64,000 bases of DNA from Megalonaias nervosa (GCA_016617855.1 JAECUM010009444.1:24755-88754); one strand, 5' to 3'; positions 47,075 through 59,345 are shown, counted from the stretch's first letter. The notes: generated by a model not told the origin, from the letters alone. Made by a program: numbers and translations.

Positions 47075-47388
47075 GACCGCTCCGGTGGCCTAAGTGGTTA
47101 GAGCGTCCGCCTCGGATGCATGAGATGGCGTGTTCGAACCCCGGCCGAATCATACCTAAGACTTATAAAAATGGTACGGCAGCTGTCTCGCTTGGAGCTC
47201 AGCATTAAGAGGTTAGTGTTGGACTGGTCGGCCTGATGTCAGGATAACGTGATTGGTTGGGACATGATGCTACATATCTGCGGCATGATGCCCCAGTGTT
47301 AGACATCACTATAAACTGCCACACTGCAGATATCGTAGCGATATGACTGAAAAATTGTTAAAGCCACACACACACACACACACACACT
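47075..47388 (+). mobile_element. tRNA-derived SINE (family B), full-length copy
   Basis: Head with A-box-like TGGCCTAAGTGGTTAGAGCG and B-box-like GTGTTCGAACCCC, a body shared with the copies at 41857 and 42523, and a (CA)n tail at 47366-47388. Length about 314 bp. I did not find a clear target duplication. Confidence 0.85.
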
Positions 47389-47744
47389 TCATATATTATA
47401 TAATATACATTTCAAGGATTTATGTACATATATCTTTGGGTGATGTAATGGAACATGTAATTCCAATAAAATAATTTGAATTTAAACAGTTTAATACATA
47501 CATATATAAAATTTAAGATTATTAAATTAGACTGCGTTTGTAAATAAAAACAAAATGCTGATAACTATCGACGCAAGAAATGTTAGAAAAGTGAAAATCA
47601 GTTTTGCTAATATACTGTAAATGAAATGTACAACATTCATCCCTTGAAAGGAGATTAAATTACACGTACCCTCTCCGTTTTAGCACAAATCTGTCATTAC
47701 CCATCCTCCTTCACCGACACCCCTGCATCGAACCACCACCGTCT
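47389..47744. other. Host intergenic DNA, no feature recognised
   Basis: AT-rich, then a C-rich patch near 47700. Nothing supportable. Confidence 0.5.
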
Positions 47745-47870
47745 CACAGGGGCTTGTATCGTTGCTTACAATTTAACTGTCAGTCATACAATAGTATAAA
47801 ATAATGTTATTACTTTATACTCTATGTATGACTGATAGTTAAATTGTAAATAATGATACGAGCCCCTGTG
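47745..47870. mobile_element. Foldback/MITE-like palindrome next to E2
   Basis: Arms of about 45 bp: CACAGGGGCTTGTATCGTTG (from 47745) and its near-complement ending CGAGCCCCTGTG at 47870, about 40 of 45 matching, with a loop of about 35 bp. It lies 36 bp before the left end of E2. No target duplication is clear. Confidence 0.75.
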
Positions 47871-47906
47871 CACCATCCTCCTCCTTATTATGCCTGTATC
47901 TAACCT

Positions 47907-48152
47907 AGCAGCAGGGAGGGTGGATCCTACAAAGGTTAGAAGTGTCTGTTCGTGAAACCAAAGCTTCCTACAAAAACGAGATTTAAACGTCAAAAACGTC
48001 AAAACCGAAATCTCTAACCGACCCGAAACTTTTCCGATCAGGTTAGCTTATTTTTGTTACTTTATTTTTTGACATTTATGATTTTGTTTTTTATGACGTG
48101 TTTTGTTTATGTAGCCGCTCACTCATTCTTTGTCGTCACCCTCCCTGCTGCT
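47907..48152 (+). repeat. E2 left terminal inverted repeat
   Basis: 246 bp; shares its inner half with the E1 TIR (GGTTAGCTTATTTTTGTTAC and TTTGTCGT near the inner end). The inner end CCTCCCTGCTGCT is the inverted copy of the outer end. Confidence 0.9.
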
Positions 48153-48190
48153 GTGTGGGTATGCCTAATTAAATCATTATTATACCAATA

Positions 48191-49207
48191 ATGGAATCTC
48201 ACACAGCTAAACTAGCTCGACAGCGACTAGAGGCAATTAAGAAATATCTCCCCGTCCGTGATTCTGTCAAGCAACAAGTACGAGCTCGTCAGGAGTCTCA
48301 GGTGGTGTTTATATAAGGTGCAGAACATTTATTTAAATCTGTTACGAAGGCTACCAAAGAAGTTACAGAGGCTACCAAACGTCTTCTTCCCACGTTAGAG
48401 CAAACAGCTAGAGCAACTGGAAAAATAGCAGAAAGAACTAAGAAAACAAAAAAGATTCTAAGAGAACTTCCAGGTGAAACAGCTGCTGCTCAGCCAATGC
48501 GAGAGATACTTGAAGATATTGACCAAGCTCGTGCTGAAATAGGTGATATAAACGATCGTATACCAGAACCAGAACAAGAACAAGAAACAGAACAAGGATA
48601 AGCAAGAGAGAAAACTGACCTTGGTGATAAATTTACTGAAGAAAATATTACCTTTATAAGAAAACTTGACAGAAATCAATTACCTATGTTTGCCGCGCGC
48701 AGTTTTGATGAAAGAAGAAAAATTTTGAAACCCGAGTACGATAATGATGCTGTAAGTCATGAAGTCTGGTACAAATGGATATTTCGTATATACTACGGAG
48801 ATGATCAAGCTCGAAATAGTGATTCAAGATATATTGTATTCATTAATGGAATAGATGACTATTTTGCACGGTTACAACAACAACCACAACAACAACAACA
48901 ACGACGACAACAACCAGTGCAAAAAACAAGTGAGGAAAAAGAAGAATGGCATGACACCCCTGGTGCAACTGGAAGTGGTATTGGTACAGGTACCAGGGGA
49001 AGTGGTTTTATTACTCCATGCCCCAATAACGTCCTTGCTGATGTTGAACGATTAGAAATTTTAACGAAACGAGCTGGTAATAATTCCCCAGAAATCATTA
49101 ATGAAGCAGCAGCTATTTGTCAACGATTATTTACAGGAGGTATCATGGATATTAATGTTTATCGGTCCCTCATCGATGAAATCGCCGATGATTACCATAG
49201 TGATTAA
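48191..49207 (+). pseudogene. Q-rich virion-associated protein, E2 copy
   Basis: Homologue of the E1 gene at 31003-32163. It begins with a recognisable basic helix (RQRLEAIKKYLPVRDSVKQQ) and is interrupted by TAA codons near 48314 and 48599. The last part is open from about 48686 and ends with HDTPGATGSGIGTG, RAGNNSPEIINEAA and MDINVYRSLIDEIADDYHSD, closely matching E1. The central region differs and its Gln stretch is shorter (QQQPQQQQQRR). Confidence 0.85.
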
Positions 49208-49252
49208 CGGTATACAATTAGATCAGTGACAAGAAAATAAGATGATACAACC

Positions 49253-49935
49253 ATGGTCAGGGTGATAAATTCGCGATTACCTACATATAAAGCATTCTAC
49301 GGAGATGGACTCGGTGATGTTGTTCAGGGTATATTTAGAAGGATAGCTCCGAAAGCAATACCGATTGCAAAGCAACTAGGAATGAAAGCTATTGATGTTG
49401 TTCGTGATAAAGGCATTGGTGTTGTTGGAGATGTTGCCGATAAAGCATTCTCGGCAATCAAGGATAGACTAGCACGATTAGTACGACGAAAACCTCAGCC
49501 AGTAAAATTACCCAGCACAGAAGTTATGCCCGCAAATGTTAGTTGTTGTTGTTGTTGTTGTTGTGGGGCTTAACGCCATTTTTCAGCACACGATAGGCTA
49601 TACAAGGCGGCCAGTATTAATGGTGGAGGAAGAAACCGGGAAATCCCCGGAAAGAACCACCGACCCACGAGAAGCTACTGGCAAGCTTTCTCACATATCC
49701 ACATTCGCCGAATCCTAGATTCGAACCCACGCAGACAGAGGTGAGATGGCAGTGATCCGTAACGGAGAGCGCTTTAGACCACTCGGTCACTCGGGGCCCC
49801 CAAATGTTAGTAAAATAATAAATCAAGCTGCAAACGAAACATTAGCAGAGTTGGCTGGTATACCCATGTCAGATAAAGAAAAAAAATATAACTGCTAGTC
49901 AGATAGCAGGAAGTGGTCTTCGTTTTAGACGATAA
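49253..49935 (+). pseudogene. pVI-like minor virion protein, E2 copy split by a SINE
   Basis: Homologue of E1 30506-30937. It starts MVRVINSRLP and runs with GDGLGDVVQGIFRR to ...VMPANVS, where a 257-bp SINE (49544-49800) is inserted with an 11-bp duplication. The C-terminal part resumes at NVSKIINQAAN and ends with RFRR and a stop at 49933-49935, with a further shift in an A-run near 49880. Without the insertion it would have E1-like length. Confidence 0.88.
49544..49800 (-). mobile_element. tRNA-derived SINE (family A, copy 2) inserted in E2
   Basis: Minus-strand element: head GGGGCCCCGAGTGACCGAGT with A-box GTGACCGAGTGGTCTAAAGC and B-box GGGTTCGAATC, the same 3' part as the copy at 652-862 (GGCGTTAAGCCCC), and a (CAA)n tail. 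Flanked by CAAATGTTAGT at 49533-49543 and 49801-49811. Confidence 0.95.
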
Positions 49936-49948
49936 CAAATATAATAAA

Positions 49949-51278
49949 ATGTTCAAGCGTGTATCTGATTCCGCACTCGACATGGACGCACCAGTTCTCA
50001 AAGATGAATCGATACGTGATTATCAATATTATTCTTATGACGCACGACAGCCAAATCAGCGTGGAAGAATCGAATTACAAGTTCAGGATACATGTAGATA
50101 TTTCTTACCCGCTGAGGCATTTATTGAAGTAGAAGGTGAAATTTTAAAAACAGATAATACTGAATATGTCGCTGAAATTAGTGTTGGTTTTGTAAATAAT
50201 GGCATTATGGCGTTGTTTGAGAGCGCTACGTACATGACTGACGGAAAAAATATTGAATCGATTCAAAAAGATGTTGACGTTGCCACAACGATACTTGGCC
50301 TTGCAAGATACAGCGATGATTATTCAAGATCAGCTGGTCCGTCAATGATGTTTATGAAGGATACTTCTGATCACCCTGAATACAGACAGTATGAAAAACA
50401 TGATTATTAATGTCGATGAAGATTTCAACTTAGGATTTAAAGCACGTCGATCAATGCTGAAAGATGGAAGTAGAAGATTTTCATATGCAATTCCACTGTC
50501 ACATATCTTTGGATTTTGCAGAAATGTCAGAAAGGTTATTTTCGGAGCCAAGTATACAGTTGTACTTGTAAGAAAGGCTACCGACGATGATGCAATCTGG
50601 CGACCTGCTGGTGATGCTGGTAAAGTAATACTGACAAAACTTTCTTTGTGGATTCCAACAATGACTCCAACAATACCTGAAGAAGACCGTTTGCTTTCTT
50701 TCATGAGTCAAGGTGGTAAATCAACATTTTCATGGTTAACGACGACCACAGATAGTGTTCAAAGTACAATTAATGGTTTATTCACATGGCTGATAGCATC
50801 ACAGCAAGGTGTCTTTGCGCCGCGACATATATTTGTTGCTTTCCAAGATGCTGCACGAGTAAATTCACAAACACAAAGTAAAATGATATTTGACAAACTT
50901 GGTGTTACTGAAGCTTCACTGAGGATAAATGGACATCAAGAACCAGCTGAGGATATATTATCAAATTTTGATCAAAATCATGTAGCACGTGCATATCATC
51001 GTTTAATGTCATTTATGGGGCGTGATCAAGATGTTGATTCTGGTTTACAAATATCACAGCTATATTTTAAAACGCTGTATCCGATCTATTATTTCTCACT
51101 GGAACATTTGGATTTAGTTAGGCAATCTGTCGTTGATATACACCTTCGAGCTCGTGTGACAAGTGGAGCAATTGCTAATTACAGAGCAATCGCGGTTATA
51201 CTCAGCGATAAAACAATGTTACTTGAAGGTGTTGGTGGACGAATGAGAGTCATTGGTGCTCCAGTAGGAAACATGTAA
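49949..51278 (+). pseudogene. Major capsid protein, hexon-like, E2 copy with one frameshift
   Basis: Start at 49949 (MFKRVSDSALDMD). The frame ends at 50410 and the homologous reading continues from about 50391 to 51278, separated by a one-base shift in an A5 run near 50394. The linker rich in Pro/Ala found in E1 (before EFNLGF) is absent. Segments IPLSHIFGFC, LWIPTMTPT and YPIYYFSLEHLDL match E1. Only one lesion, so this is among the best-preserved E2 genes. It would be the double jelly-roll capsomer if intact. Confidence 0.85.
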
Positions 51279-51300
51279 TTAAATCGATCATGATATTATA

Positions 51301-51780
51301 ATGTCATATCATTACGTTAATGTTACTCTGACTCCTGGTCAGATTAAAAAGCTACAATCAGTATCAAAAAAGAATTCGGGAATGAAAATATTACTGAAAC
51401 GAGGACAGATCTCAGGTGGTCCAAATAAACTATCACTGACTGAACGTCAACTCAAGCATTTCAATGACGCGAAACGATCAAAGACCGGCGTACGACTTGA
51501 TTTGTCTGCGGGTGCCATTAGCGACATTGCCAAGACGGGTGGTATATTTTCACTTCTCGCAGCTATATCAGCGTTCATAGCCGCTGCAGCCCCAGCTGTT
51601 GCAAAAGTAGCTGCACTTGGTGCTGTTGGAACTGCCGCTGGAATGGCATTAAAGAAAACAACAGGAAAAGGAATAAAAACTTCAACAAAAAAAAAATCAA
51701 CAGGGAAAGGTCTAAGACTGCCAGGAACCCCTCGTTCATGGTACGGAAAAGGTCTAAGACTTCCCGGGACACTTCGTTAG
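51301..51780 (+). CDS. Virion core/minor protein, E2 copy, open
   Basis: 159 residues without a break. The three LT/LS turn-helix units (LTPGQIKKL, LSLTERQLK, LDLSAGAIS), the hydrophobic Ala/Val/Ile centre and the repeated GLRLPGT tail all match E1 28628-29086. There is a Lys/Thr-rich insertion (TSTKKKSTGK) before the tail. Probably not expressed as part of a functional element because its neighbours are broken. Role as for E1, inferred only. Confidence 0.65.
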   Translation: MSYHYVNVTLTPGQIKKLQSVSKKNSGMKILLKRGQISGGPNKLSLTERQLKHFNDAKRSKTGVRLDLSAGAISDIAKTGGIFSLLAAISAFIAAAAPAVAKVAALGAVGTAAGMALKKTTGKGIKTSTKKKSTGKGLRLPGTPRSWYGKGLRLPGTLR

Positions 51781-51800
51781 ACGCAAAACGTCTCTTTCCC

Positions 51801-52226
51801 ATGTCCAATTTTGATTTACTTGATGCTGCTGCTGAGAGATTAAATATCAAAAATTTCAGAGGAGTTTGTATGCGTGATCAATTACCAAAACAACCAAATC
51901 GTGTTGAGACCGGTATCATCAATCTTGCTAGAAGTTCTAGTCCAGGTACTCAGTGGGTTGCATACTGGATTGATCCACATGGAATTGTTTATTTCGATTC
52001 GTATGGGTTGGCACCACCTAAGGAATTTTTAAAATATGTCAACAGAGATAAAATCGCTGTGCAAAACACTCCCGTATGGCATTCAACATTACCAACACAG
52101 ACAATAACTGATCCGTCAATATGCAGCCGTGAAGTACTCGCTGTTCTCGATGCTATTTCAAAATCTTCCGATGCACCTCATAAAGTTGTACATACGTACA
52201 CGAGTTCTGTTTTAAATAATCACTAA
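51801..52226 (+). pseudogene. Adenovirus-type protease, E2 copy with catalytic His replaced
   Basis: Open frame of 141 residues from MSNFDLL. The fold is conserved: IVYFDSYGLAPPKEFL and a Cys in SICSREVLAVLD. The catalytic His position reads TQWVAYW instead of THWVAYA, and the Gly after the Cys is Ser. I infer an inactive protease even though no stop or shift is present. Confidence 0.8.
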
Positions 52227-52233
52227 TCGTATA

Positions 52234-53206
52234 ATGGTTGATATTTATGGAAGATCCTCTATCAAAGACAAGAAGAAAGAAGATATCGATTTGTCGAAAT
52301 ACGCTACAAAAGATGCTGACATTATGAATCTTTCTGGAGTTGATCGAGATGAAGTTGTTGTTTTCCAAGATAGATATGGTGTTCTAAAAACGAGTAATAT
52401 TAAGTGGATCGACATAATTCGTAGAGTTCTCAGTGTTACCACGGATAATATTCCAGTATTTACTGACGGTTGTAGAATCAGAGACTCAAATGTATCAATC
52501 GCAACTATCAGAAATGAAATTACAAAAAGTGTTTCTGACCGTTTACGATCCACCGGTGATACAATGATAGATAACCTCAACATGAATAGAAATAAAATAT
52601 TTGTTTTAAGAGAACCAACATCTGACGAAGATGCCACAACAAAGAAATATGTGGATGATAAAGATACTACAATCGATGACAAATTGAATACACTACGAGC
52701 CGAGTATGACGTTCACGTAAATATGTTTTTAAATACTCGTAGAAATTTTCAAAAACTTAATAAAATCGCAGATGATTTCTTGAGAAGTCCAATGGTTGTC
52801 GACACAAAACTCTGTGAAATTAATACAAAACTAGAAGATATTGTCAGTGGAATTCCTGATATCGTTCAAAAAACTAATCTGATTAAAATTCCTCACAAAC
52901 AGATTAACAATATTGTATACACGGTATCATCAGGATCATCAACATGGTCACAGCAAAATAACACAATCAAACATACCGCGGAAGTCACTGATGTGTATAG
53001 GCTGTCTGTGTTCAGCTCTGCAAAATTTAGGATATTTACCACGTATCCATGGCGTCATTCGATTGATAATTTTTCTGGAACCGTGTCTATTGTACTAAAT
53101 AAAGATGCCGAAGAAACGTTTATACTGGAACCATCTGATAAAAAAATTAACCGCAGCGTCTTATTGGTGGTGTTTGGAATTTGTCGCTGAAACACCTCAA
53201 TTGATT
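52234..53206 (+). pseudogene. Fibre-like protein, E2 copy with one late frameshift
   Basis: Starts MVDIYGRSS. It has one tail-fibre repeat ending DATTKKYVDD instead of the two in E1, then the C-terminal globular domain (PHKQINNIVYT, YPWRHSIDNFSG). An A7 run near 53140 shifts the last residues; the other frame restores similarity to the E1 C-terminus and ends near 53206. The repeat-number difference (one versus two) suggests fibre shaft length varies by repeat gain or loss. Confidence 0.8.
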
Positions 53207-53359
53207 ACTTAGTATCGTGTATATGATTTCACCGTCGTCAGATCTGAGCATCGTAAACAAATACAGATACAAACAAGTGTGTTTGTTACAGACCCAACTG
53301 TAAAACATCATTGAAGAGTATACAGTATACAGTAAAAATAAAAAATATGTATCGTTGTT

Positions 53360-53690
53360 ACTGATATAATTGTTTATTCTGCATCTGCCGTAGTCGCTGA
53401 AACAGCAACTATAATCGGATCATTATCAGCGTCACACATAATAGCACCAATAACAGGAATTGGTGCTGCATTTATAACCGGCATTGCTGGTATTCTTAAC
53501 ATAATCGCAGAAACGATATATACGTGTGCGGCTGATAAATTACATGAATATCAAATATTGCTATCAGCGGCAACACACGTACACGCCAAATTATCATCGC
53601 TGATATCATCAGGGCTCAGCAACGGAGTAATATCAGATCATGAATTCGCGGAAATGATTAAGGTTTACCACGACCACGAGGTGTGGTAAC
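53360..53690 (+). pseudogene. Membrane protein, E2 copy, N-terminus lost
   Basis: A readable frame with no ATG starts in a long hydrophobic Ala/Ile/Gly/Thr segment and ends SNGVISDHEFAEMIKVYHD, matching the C-terminus of E1 26611-26895. The basic N-terminal part is not recognisable. Confidence 0.7.
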
Positions 53691-53775
53691 TGGAAATCAA
53701 AACCCGCCGTCGGAAACAGCGACAAAGTCAATTTAATTTAAATCCTGATTTAAAATCAGGAAGTATATAATAATA

Positions 53776-55213
53776 ATGACTACGCCACAAGAACTCCTCC
53801 AATAAATCGTTGCTAATACAACACAGTCAACCACGAAAATGATATCAACGAGCTGAACTAATCCTGAATTCGACATTGTCTTTCAAAAGGCGATTCCAGC
53901 GAAAGAAATCGCGCTAGTACAATTGCGAGTATATCACAGTTGGCCAAATATTAGATCAAAATCATTTGGCGGTTTATCCGCAAATAACTCATTAGTGTTT
54001 TCTTATAAAAATAAATCTGATGGAACTCCAGATTGGCAAGTTGTAGATATTCCTACAGGCAGTTATCAAATAGAACAAATCAATGATGAATTCCAACGTA
54101 GAATAAAATCTATAACAGGGCGAGAATCCAAAATCGCTATTACGGTTCATGAACCAACATTATCAGCCGCGACTGAAGTATCAACGCCCGACTACGCCGT
54201 AGATATATATCAATCATCGATCAGAACCGTATTAGGATGGCGAGAAGTAGCACCTGTTTACGAGGGACCACGGGAACCTAAACGATCTGATTTTATCACA
54301 GACAAGAAAACATTTATGTCATTTCCAAGATATCAAATTCTCATCCCTGGAAGAGAGAAGGGTGGAGTAAAATACCCACTTTCATCGCGCCTACTGGTGA
54401 AATACTTCCTGTATTTAGTCTTAACTATATATATATGTTTCTTGAAAATAAAGAATGGGGCTTCACCGATGAAATTTTATATACTTTTTCCATTAATATT
54501 AAATCCGAACACAAGCGAGAAAGCGATAATCTGCGAAACTTATTTTCCAGTATCACACAGTATTACAACGATGATATAAAGAAACAGATCATTGAAACTA
54601 TACAACATCTAAACCAAGTTGCATCAGACCTCGAATATCTCAACAAAATCATCGTCGACTATATGAATTTCGTGGAGCCTGTTCACACACCACAAAAGAA
54701 ATAAATATTACACAATTATTTCTGGATCATTTTAAAATAACCGAAAAACAATTTCTAACATTTGTAATACGGAATATAACGCTGACGTGTTGAGAAAAAC
54801 CGTCAGCGACATCATCGATGAATATTTTCAAAAAAATTATCGATTCATGGAGAAAAATATCCCCACCGGCCATTGTTCTCAAACATGACAATGATCCATA
54901 CGGTGGAGTTCGTCATGTATCACCGGGCGTTACATCAACGATCACAGTTAATTTGGTGTGTGACGCCATCAATGGAAGTTATCAAGTAGACGTTGAAAAA
55001 TCCATACAACCACAGCAAGGATATATCTTATATTCATTTACCCCTGAAGTACCTCCCGGGTTTTTAATTGTGTCAGTGCCAGTTAATCTGGTTTATCTGC
55101 GATGTCATAATCCGCTGTTGTCACGAATACATTTTAGACTTACTGACCAGGCCGGCCACTTACTTGACCTACGTCAGGACGTTCTGGCAATAAGTTTGTA
55201 TGTAAAATCGTGA
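53776..55213 (+). pseudogene. Penton-like / accessory virion protein, E2 copy
   Basis: Homologue of E1 25134-26592 across its whole length. The N-terminal part has in-frame TAA (near 53803) and TGA (near 53857) codons where E1 has Gln and Ser. The AIPAKEIALVQLRVYHSWPN and GSYQIEQIN patterns remain. The middle coiled-coil part (54435-54704) is reached by a shift, and the C-terminal part (to 55213) by another. The collinearity shows that E1's three pieces are one gene. Confidence 0.75.
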
Positions 55214-55551
55214 CTGATCTCTTTTCAAATTAAATTACACAAATAAATATAATCGATGATGCAATCATTGGGAATAATCGCCGAGATTAAAAAACTAAAA
55301 GACTAACCCATGCACAACAATTGATAGTGTGTTATTATTGTCTAAACAAACTTTGTAGAAAGAGTATCGATGATGTAATCGATATAGTAACAAATTCTGA
55401 ATCAATGGGGGAAAAAAATGAAAAAAAATAAATCTGAATCTGAATCAGAATCTGAATCTGAGTCAGAATAAATATTATAATCAGAATCTGAATTGGAATC
55501 TGAATACAATCACCCATACACAAGTATATATCTCATCATCAACTGGTACAG
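55214..55551 (+). other. E2 non-coding gap with remnant of the E1 acidic-tail gene
   Basis: A short frame at about 55255 reads like the first 16 residues of the E1 protein encoded at 23511-23966, then degenerates. GAATCT hexamer repeats (55435-55465) and a small inverted repeat around 55530-55570 follow. The Cys-rich gene, the homing endonuclease and the minisatellite of E1 have no counterpart here. Confidence 0.55.
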
Positions 55552-55566
55552 TTGATGATGAGATAT

Positions 55567-58350
55567 ATACTTCTACCAATGAAAATTTCTCACCTGAATT
55601 GTGTTGTTGAGCGAGTTACAAAACATTTCACAAACGCGAAACGAGGAAACGGTTTAACGGATCTAAGGCGTAAAAAAATAAATGAATGGGCAGAAACAGT
55701 TAAAGATACTGGAGCGTCTATCTCAGCGATGTTGCTGAACTGGGAAAAAAAATTAAGATTTCCAATAAGAGTGAAGACATTAACCGGAGAGAATTTATAC
55801 GAATCGAAATTTAAAAGAAATGGAACTTCGATAGAAATTATTGATCATAACGCACACGTGTGGACTTCGGGTATAACAATATTTCCACAAAATCGAACTG
55901 TTAAATTCTATAGCGGTAATATGTTTGATTTTATCGGAAATATCACTAAAAATGATCCTGTATCTGTGTGGTTATTTCAAAGTTCGGAATGTGGAAATTA
56001 TGATCAGTTTGTGCGACCTAACGGAGATATGTACCGTATGGAATCTCTCCACGATAATATGAAAAATATCGCGTTAAAATATGAAAACGGAGATAAAATC
56101 GACTCCGATGAAGTCGAACGATTACTCAGTAATTGTTTTACCGTTCCGTCAGTCGCTACCCACGCTGTTCTGAAGAAAAATTCATGGAAACCATCACGAT
56201 TGGAATTTCTTGAAGACGTGCAGCTAAGCTGCAAAGAATACGGACATGGCGGATTATGGAATACTAAATACGATCACAAAGATGTTATTTCCGTCGACAT
56301 GTTTACATGTTATCCTGGAAGTTTTCTTGGATACGGAGAATGTTCTGAGTATTTCAAGCGATTTGGTCATCCAACACATGAGATGACAAGAGTTGCGATA
56401 AATGGACCATTACCGGATAATTTTGATTTGACAGGATTCGCTCGTATTGATTCATTTGAGTTTTCACGGAACCTACATCCTATCGTTTATGTTTGGTTTG
56501 GAAGACAGTTTTCAGAACAACGTTGGGCTCCAATAGCGTTATTGAGATATATGATCGATTCTGGTATGTTGATTTCTCTGACATTGACCGAGGCGATTAT
56601 GTCGTATAATACACTGAAGAATATTTGGTTACCACCGCAAAAGAAATATACCAATGACGAAAACTATTATGTAACTGACTGAGAAAATAAACTTGCAAAA
56701 GATCTAAGACGAAAGATTATTGGTAAATTTACACAAGGTGGAACATATGATCATAAACGACACTGTTGTAGATTGGTTATCGATGATGCGGAATTAGATT
56801 TTATTATTGCCGATACTACAGCGAATGAAACTTTTATAAATCGAAATGATGCTTATTTATCCGATGGAACTAAATTAGGAACAATTCCGAGTTATACTGA
56901 AGGTCAATCACCGCAGTTTACTCATTTAAAATCTTCGATGCTTGCGTATGTTTCGATAAATTTATTATCGATGATAAACAGATTTTCTGATACCTCGGCT
57001 AGGGTCGCAACAGATTAATTTTATATCAATAAAAAAATACACAGAATCACTGAAACAGTTAATAATTTCCAATGACGCTGATTGGGGATCGGGGAGACGT
57101 AAATGAGAACAAATTCTTGATTATTCTGTATCAGCCGATTACAGACCAGAGGAAATATTTTATAACAATAATCGTTTATCGGAATTATCATCGGCTCCAT
57201 CTGTGTTTGATCCTGTAACCCGTCATAAGACTGTTTATCTCAACGGGTGCGGTGGTTCTGGTAAAACAACACGTGCGATTGAATTATTTCGACCATAAAT
57301 AAATCCACCGATATGATTGTTTTAACATCCACACATAGACTTAAACGAGAAATGAACGAACGTGGAGTTAATTCGTGTGCATATCAGTTTCTTTCGATGG
57401 ATGGGAGATACGTAGACTCCTGAGCGAATGGGTGAGAGATATATTCCTAAGATTATTATTTGGGATGAGATCTGTACGGTATCGTTGGAGGTATTAAAAA
57501 TATTTCTCGATTGGTTGTCGACGAAAAATACAGCAATTATCATGTTTGGTGATCATGGTCAACCTCCACCTTTTGTTGGATCATCTCCACACGAATGACT
57601 GAAAAAATTCGTAGATTATTATGAGGAGATAACTGATGATCATAAACCTATTGATGAACCGCTGAAAGAATTTAAAAGATTGATCAGACTGCAGCCAGAT
57701 AGAATTCAGTGTAAGACAATGCGTGAAATAATTTCAGAAGCTCCGATGAATGATTTTTGGAATTTATGGAAACCCACTGATTTGATAGTCGCAAGTCGGA
57801 AGACAGTTCGTGATACACTTCAGGAGAAATTATTTCTGTTACACAAGGAAAGATTTTCGGATTTGCCTGTTCCTCTTTGTTATCGCCCAGCAGATACGCT
57901 ATAACGATTCACTCGTCACAGGGATTAACTATTCTGATACAAATATCTGGATCGTCGATGATCGGATCGAATGGTCAAATTTAGTTTATCTAGTGGTATC
58001 GAGAGTCAGAAAAATATCTCAGCTGAAGAGAATTGTAATAGATCACGTGATGACCGAGGAAATAACTGATATAAACATTAAAGATGTTGTCAAGAAAAAA
58101 ATTAGCTGGTTATTAGCAATCTGACAAAAATAAAAATAAACGTGATTTTGATCTCGATGTAGATTTTATCATGACGCTGAAACAAAAATAGAATAATCAT
58201 TGTGCAAGCTGTAATACAGTAATGATGTGGCAATTCGAATAATAATCCAAAACAATTCACCGTGGATAGAATTAATAGTAATCCCGGTCACATGTGATAT
58301 TCACCTGTCTTGAGTGTAATCGACGTAGGGGTTCTAGTGTTCTGCTTTTA
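55567..58350 (+). pseudogene. Polymerase-helicase-HNH, E2 copy, N-terminally truncated and broken
   Basis: The first roughly 200 residues of the E1 protein are missing. Polymerase motif A appears as SVDMFTCYPGSFLG and motif C as ARVATD followed directly by a stop. Helicase motifs GCGGSGKTT and IIWDEICTVS, the GDHGQPPPF box and VYLVVSRVRK are readable in changing frames with several stops, including one replacing Glu near 56681. An HNH remnant (HCASCNT, CLECNRRRG) follows the helicase to about 58350. It confirms the domain order seen in E1. Confidence 0.85.
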
Positions 58351-59327
58351 CAGAAGTGAAGGCAGTGGTAATTGTGTATCTTCAGGAATTACTTGTAACT
58401 GTTCGCGTACAAATCCACGCTGAGGAGCAGTTGAATCTAGTCTGTAGATTGCAGGTCTACCCGTGAATCTTACCATGCTGGAAATTTTACACTCCAAATA
58501 GGATCATTTGCTCTGTTTTTTACCCCCTTCAAGTTCACCGGGTTCATATAAATATCTTACAGTCACATTACCTAATATTGGTTGTTTTGAGGAAGAGTCA
58601 CGTCGTTGTATTGGTATATATTTTTTTTGTGATCGTGCTGATGGGTTTCATGGAAGTTGCACGAGTAATTTCATTATTTAATGCAGCTATCACACTTTTG
58701 GTAGTCTTGCAACCCATTCACAAGATCTTTTGTCCACAGAGTTAAGGTCAGTGGATATTTCCTTTGCATATTGATATCCAAATAATCGCTCAGCAAGTGT
58801 TCGATTAAATCGTTCAACGATTGCCTGATCGTGATTAATTGCGGTATGTCCTCGTCTGATTTTGACATTATGTGTTTTCATCAGAGATGATACTGTACCA
58901 AGAAATTCTTTGCCAGGATCAACCTGTAATAGCTGTGGCCATCGTAGACCACCGCGTTGATAAATTCGTTCAAAAGCATATGCAACTTCAGCTGCTGTTT
59001 TAGTTGATAATGGTTCTGCTTCTCTATATCTACTTGCAACGTCAACGATGGTTAACGCGTATTTGTATGTGCGTGATTGACATCTACGTGTTTTAATAGT
59101 ATCATGAGGAAAAACAAAATATCTGCTTGATGAACTTCATTGGGAGTACCGACATCAAAATGTGCATACTGAATTTGTTTAGGTGGTGGTAAATAAATTT
59201 GCCATATTGCCTGTTGTGCTAACCAATTTTAAGCAACAGAACGTGCGATACCTGCTGCATCAGCAAGTTTACCAATCGCTGCTCTACCTCTCCAATATCC
59301 TCTTGGGCTATTATAAATCGATTCCTT
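58348..59327 (-). pseudogene. Integrase, E2 copy
   Basis: Minus strand. The start codon position reads AAG instead of ATG (59325-59327). YNSPRGYWRG, HQADILFF, LLQVDPGKEF and QAIVERFNRTLAERL are recognisable, so the DDE residues remain. A TAA near 59230, a shift near 59110, and another near 58690 break it. The C-terminal tail reads through the A-run that is shifted in E1. Confidence 0.88.
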
Positions 59328-59345
59328 TGTAATAATTCTGTATGA

